A DNA stretch of 9,122 nt from JABDGC01 sp964466595 (GTDB taxonomy: Bacteria; Pseudomonadota; Gammaproteobacteria; DSM-16500). The number at the start of each line of letters is the position of its first letter. The stretch's first letter is position 1. Of this stretch, positions 7,326 through 9,122 are shown in pieces. The position numbers and the translations under genes were made by a program. A model generated the notes under the pieces. That model made no database searches, had not been told where the DNA came from, and was given only the letters and a program-made list of their open reading frames with translations. Location: the NCBI GenBank assembly GCA_964466595.1, contig CAYXNR010000065.1:1-9122 (forward strand), written 5' to 3'.

Positions 7326-7808
7326 CTAGACATATTCAACCTTCGTAATCTCATAAATAACCAGTTGATCGGCTGTTTTCAGTTCTACCCTATCGCCGAC
7401 ATATTTCCCCACCATCGCTCGAGAGATGGGTGAAATAACAGAAATCTTATTCTGATTTAAATCCGCCTCATCTTCTCCCACTATGGTATAGGTCACCGCT
7501 TCTTCAGAAGCAGTTTGGATTAAACTAACGGTGGCGCCAAAGATAACCTTGCCGGCATTTTCAATTTGCGTCACATCAATAATTTGAGCCACTGATAATT
7601 TAGCTTCAATTTCTTGGATACGTCCTTCAATAAAACCCTGTGATTCGCGAGCAGCATGATATTCCGCATTTTCTTTCAGGTCGCCATGCGCACGTGCTTC
7701 AGCAATTGCCTGAATAACCTTCGGTCGCTCTGTGGATTTAAGGTGCTCTAATTCTTTGCGCAATTGTTCTGCACCTAGCTTGGTCATCGGTACCCGACTA
7801 ATCGTCAT
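7326..7808 (-). CDS. greA: Transcription elongation factor GreA
   Basis: GreA enters the secondary channel of RNA polymerase and stimulates cleavage of backtracked RNA, rescuing stalled complexes. The 160 residues match the family (158 in E. coli). The N-terminal coiled coil spans about 10-77. Its tip carries the acidic pair Asp43 and Glu46 in GDLKENAEYHAA, which positions the catalytic metal. IPMT/VPMT-like residues near the start and IEAKLSVAQIIDV at the end of the coil are typical. The C-terminal FKBP-like domain follows, with SPISRAMVGKYVGD near 126-139. ATG 7808 is preceded by TGAGGA at eight bases. The gene starts 22 bases after the dnaJ stop, so the two are probably cotranscribed. In many relatives carAB lies between dnaJ and greA; it is absent here. 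Confidence 0.97.
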   Translation of the reverse strand: MTISRVPMTKLGAEQLRKELEHLKSTERPKVIQAIAEARAHGDLKENAEYHAARESQGFIEGRIQEIEAKLSVAQIIDVTQIENAGKVIFGATVSLIQTASEEAVTYTIVGEDEADLNQNKISVISPISRAMVGKYVGDRVELKTADQLVIYEITKVEYV

Positions 7809-7830
7809 AAATTAATCCTCAAATAGATGA

Positions 7831-8952
7831 TTAAAACTTCATGTCTTCAAAAAATTTTTTTACCTTATCAAACCAGGATGTCACTTGGGGATTGTGCTTT
7901 TTCGTGTTAGTTGTTGATAAGGTAGCCTCAAATTCTTTTAGAATTTCTTTTTGCTTCGCGGTTAAGTTGACTGGTGTTTCTACGCTGATTCGGCAAATGG
8001 TATCGCCTTTTGCTCCGCCACGAACAGCAGGCACGCCCATTCCTCGCAAGCGAAAGGCTTTTCCGGTCTGTGTTTCAGGCGGTATTTTTAATTGCACTCG
8101 ACCACTTAAGGTTGGTACATCGAGTTCTCCGCCTAAGGCAGCAAGCGTATAGCTGATCGGCACATCGCAATATAAATCCTTGCCCTCACGTTCAAAAATA
8201 GGATGGGGCTTGAGATGAATTTCAACATAGAGATCGCCTGGCTGCGAGCCCGCCTCTCCGGCTTCGCCTTCTCCTGCTAAGCGAATCCGATCACCGGTAT
8301 CAACGCCCGCGGGTATTTTAACCGATAATTTTTTATTTTGTTTGCGTCGCCCCTGACCATGACAAGCCGTACAGGGATCTTTAATGACCTTTCCTCTTCC
8401 TCGGCAGCTTGGACAGGTTTGTTGAACAGAAAAAAAGCCGCGTTGTAAGCGTATTTGGCCATAGCCCTCACAATCGCTACAGGTTATCGCATGCGAGCCC
8501 TTTTTAAGACCACTGCCTTTGCAATCAGTACAGGCTGTTAAGGTGGAAAAGGAAACTTCCTGAGTCTTGCCGAAAACTGCGTCTTCAAGGGTAATTTCAA
8601 TTTGATAACGTAAATCTGCTCCTCGCTCAGAACCTCCCGTATTATGCATTGCTCCAAAAATATCGCCAAAAACATCTCCGAAGATGTCGGTAAAATTAAA
8701 ATTACCAAAGCCTCCACCGCCGCCGCCCTCAGTTGCTGCATGGCCGAATTGATCATAAGCAGCACGCTTTCTGCTATCGGAGAGAACCTCATAAGCTTCT
8801 TTCGCTTGTTTGAATTTTTCTTCTGCTTCTTGATCATGCGCATTACGATCTGGGTGATGCTTCATGGCGAGGCGGCGATAAGCCTGCTTAATTTCATTTT
8901 CACTCGCGTCTCGTGACACACCCAGCGTTTGATAATAATCTGCTTTAGTCAT
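7831..8952 (-). CDS. dnaJ: Chaperone protein DnaJ (type I Hsp40)
   Basis: DnaJ binds unfolded proteins, delivers them to DnaK and stimulates DnaK ATP hydrolysis; GrpE completes the cycle. All type I domains are present in 373 residues (376 in E. coli). The J domain (about 5-70) has the HPD motif at 33-35. A Gly/Phe region at about 76-107 opens with six glycines. Four CxxCxGxG zinc repeats start at Cys141, 158, 180 and 194, with all eight cysteines present. The C-terminal substrate-binding domains follow (GDLYVEIHLKPHPIFER, then LGGELDVPTLSG). ATG 8952 gives the standard start MTKADYYQTLGV; the ribosome site is weak (AAAGAA). dnaK, normally just upstream, is not visible: the 170 bases before dnaJ hold only a promoter-like box and repeat-like DNA. 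Confidence 0.98.
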   Translation of the reverse strand: MTKADYYQTLGVSRDASENEIKQAYRRLAMKHHPDRNAHDQEAEEKFKQAKEAYEVLSDSRKRAAYDQFGHAATEGGGGGGFGNFNFTDIFGDVFGDIFGAMHNTGGSERGADLRYQIEITLEDAVFGKTQEVSFSTLTACTDCKGSGLKKGSHAITCSDCEGYGQIRLQRGFFSVQQTCPSCRGRGKVIKDPCTACHGQGRRKQNKKLSVKIPAGVDTGDRIRLAGEGEAGEAGSQPGDLYVEIHLKPHPIFEREGKDLYCDVPISYTLAALGGELDVPTLSGRVQLKIPPETQTGKAFRLRGMGVPAVRGGAKGDTICRISVETPVNLTAKQKEILKEFEATLSTTNTKKHNPQVTSWFDKVKKFFEDMKF

Positions 8953-8970
8953 AAAAATTCTTTATACGTC

Positions 8971-8976
8971 ATTATA
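8971..8976 (-). promoter_or_regulatory. Candidate sigma-70 -10 box for dnaJ
   Basis: The minus strand reads a perfect TATAAT, 18 bases before the dnaJ ATG, which would give a leader of about 12 bases. The -35 region is poor (TATGCA at a 17-base spacing, three of six matches). No convincing sigma-32 type heat-shock promoter is seen. A promoter here would let dnaJ be expressed apart from dnaK, in line with the missing upstream neighbour. Confidence 0.4.
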
Positions 8977-9122
8977 AGCCGATGTTGTTTTTTTGCATAA
9001 AGCCGTCATGGTGAGGATCCTCTGTCATCCTGGGGGCCCGGGCAGGGAAACTTCGGGGCGGGTGGGGTGCAGCACGATCCACAGACAACGAGGTTTTGTA
9101 AAGATAGGAATAAGGAAGGTGT
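8977..9122. other. G-rich, repeat-like segment upstream of dnaJ
   Basis: This stretch to the window edge has no recognisable gene. It holds a 10-base perfect palindrome GAGGATCCTC (9013-9022) and the core TGTCATCCTG (9023-9032), which is the reverse complement of the core of the tandem repeats at 3117-3191. Next come a perfect GCCCGGGC palindrome (9036-9043) and six G-runs between 9032 and 9067 that meet the usual G-quadruplex pattern. The composition differs sharply from the AT-leaning genes around it, as expected for an inserted repeat element. The element may continue beyond the window. Confidence 0.5.

Noticed and set aside
8277..8843. Other minus-strand open frames inside dnaJ, and those at 1010-1225 and 1760-1948
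   Set aside because: Out of frame with conserved DnaJ, MurB and MurC coding sequence, with no family motifs.
8644..8916. Plus-strand open frames opposite dnaJ and rlmE (also 7841-8152 and 6879-7115)
   Set aside because: They lie wholly inside strongly conserved minus-strand genes, lack ribosome sites and give unfamiliar low-complexity peptides. They are shadows of the real genes.
8953..9060. Sigma-32 heat-shock promoter upstream of dnaJ
   Set aside because: No CTTGAA-like and CCCCAT-like pair at suitable spacing; the C-rich stretch on the minus strand comes from the repeat-like element.
8972..9121. Minus-strand frame open from the right edge to TAA at 8974-8972 (49 codons)
   Set aside because: The peptide is rich in Pro, Arg and His from the GC-rich repeat-like DNA, resembles no family I recognise and is not the end of DnaK or GrpE. 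An open frame is expected by chance in G/C-rich sequence.
1..9122. A novel defence, secretion, mobile or biosynthetic system
   Set aside because: Every substantial reading frame belongs to a well-known housekeeping family, and spacers are all under about 180 bases. Nothing in the window supports such a system.

Overview
The window is a compact run of housekeeping genes, all read from the minus strand. In transcription order (right to left) they are dnaJ, greA, rlmE (ftsJ/rrmJ), ftsH, glmM, murC, murB and the start of ftsQ, which runs off the left edge. The protein motifs and the greA-rlmE-ftsH-glmM order point to a gammaproteobacterium. The moderately AT-rich coding sequence, the short intergenic gaps and the apparent loss of genes from normally conserved neighbourhoods fit a reduced, host-associated lineage, perhaps in the order Legionellales (Coxiella/Rickettsiella-like). 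The class is well supported; the order is only an inference.

Right part (9122 to 6546): about 170 bases without a convincing gene, holding a G-rich stretch and a dispersed-repeat core, lead into dnaJ through a consensus -10 box. greA follows dnaJ by 22 bases and rlmE follows greA by 67 bases. An 89-base spacer with a small repeated motif then precedes ftsH.

Middle (6545 to 3012): ftsH and glmM overlap by 17 bases and are surely cotranscribed. folP, which normally lies between them, is absent. The glmM stop codon lies inside the last of three 25-base tandem repeats, which fill part of the 176-base gap before murC.

Left part (3011 to 1): murC (TTG start), murB and ftsQ form a tight unit with a 1-base overlap and a 9-base gap. 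This is a piece of the division and cell wall (dcw) cluster, here joined to glmM instead of murG and lacking ddl before ftsQ. murB carries a frameshift near 1081-1092 that splits an otherwise fully conserved gene.

Functionally the genes cover protein folding and quality control (DnaJ, FtsH), transcript and ribosome maintenance (GreA, RlmE) and the route from glucosamine phosphate to UDP-MurNAc-L-alanine and septum assembly (GlmM, MurB, MurC, FtsQ). No gap between genes exceeds 300 bases. I found no tRNA, rRNA, CRISPR array, insertion sequence, defence system or other undescribed gene system. The points worth checking are the murB frameshift, the repeats at the glmM/murC junction, the G-rich element upstream of dnaJ and the pruned gene order.
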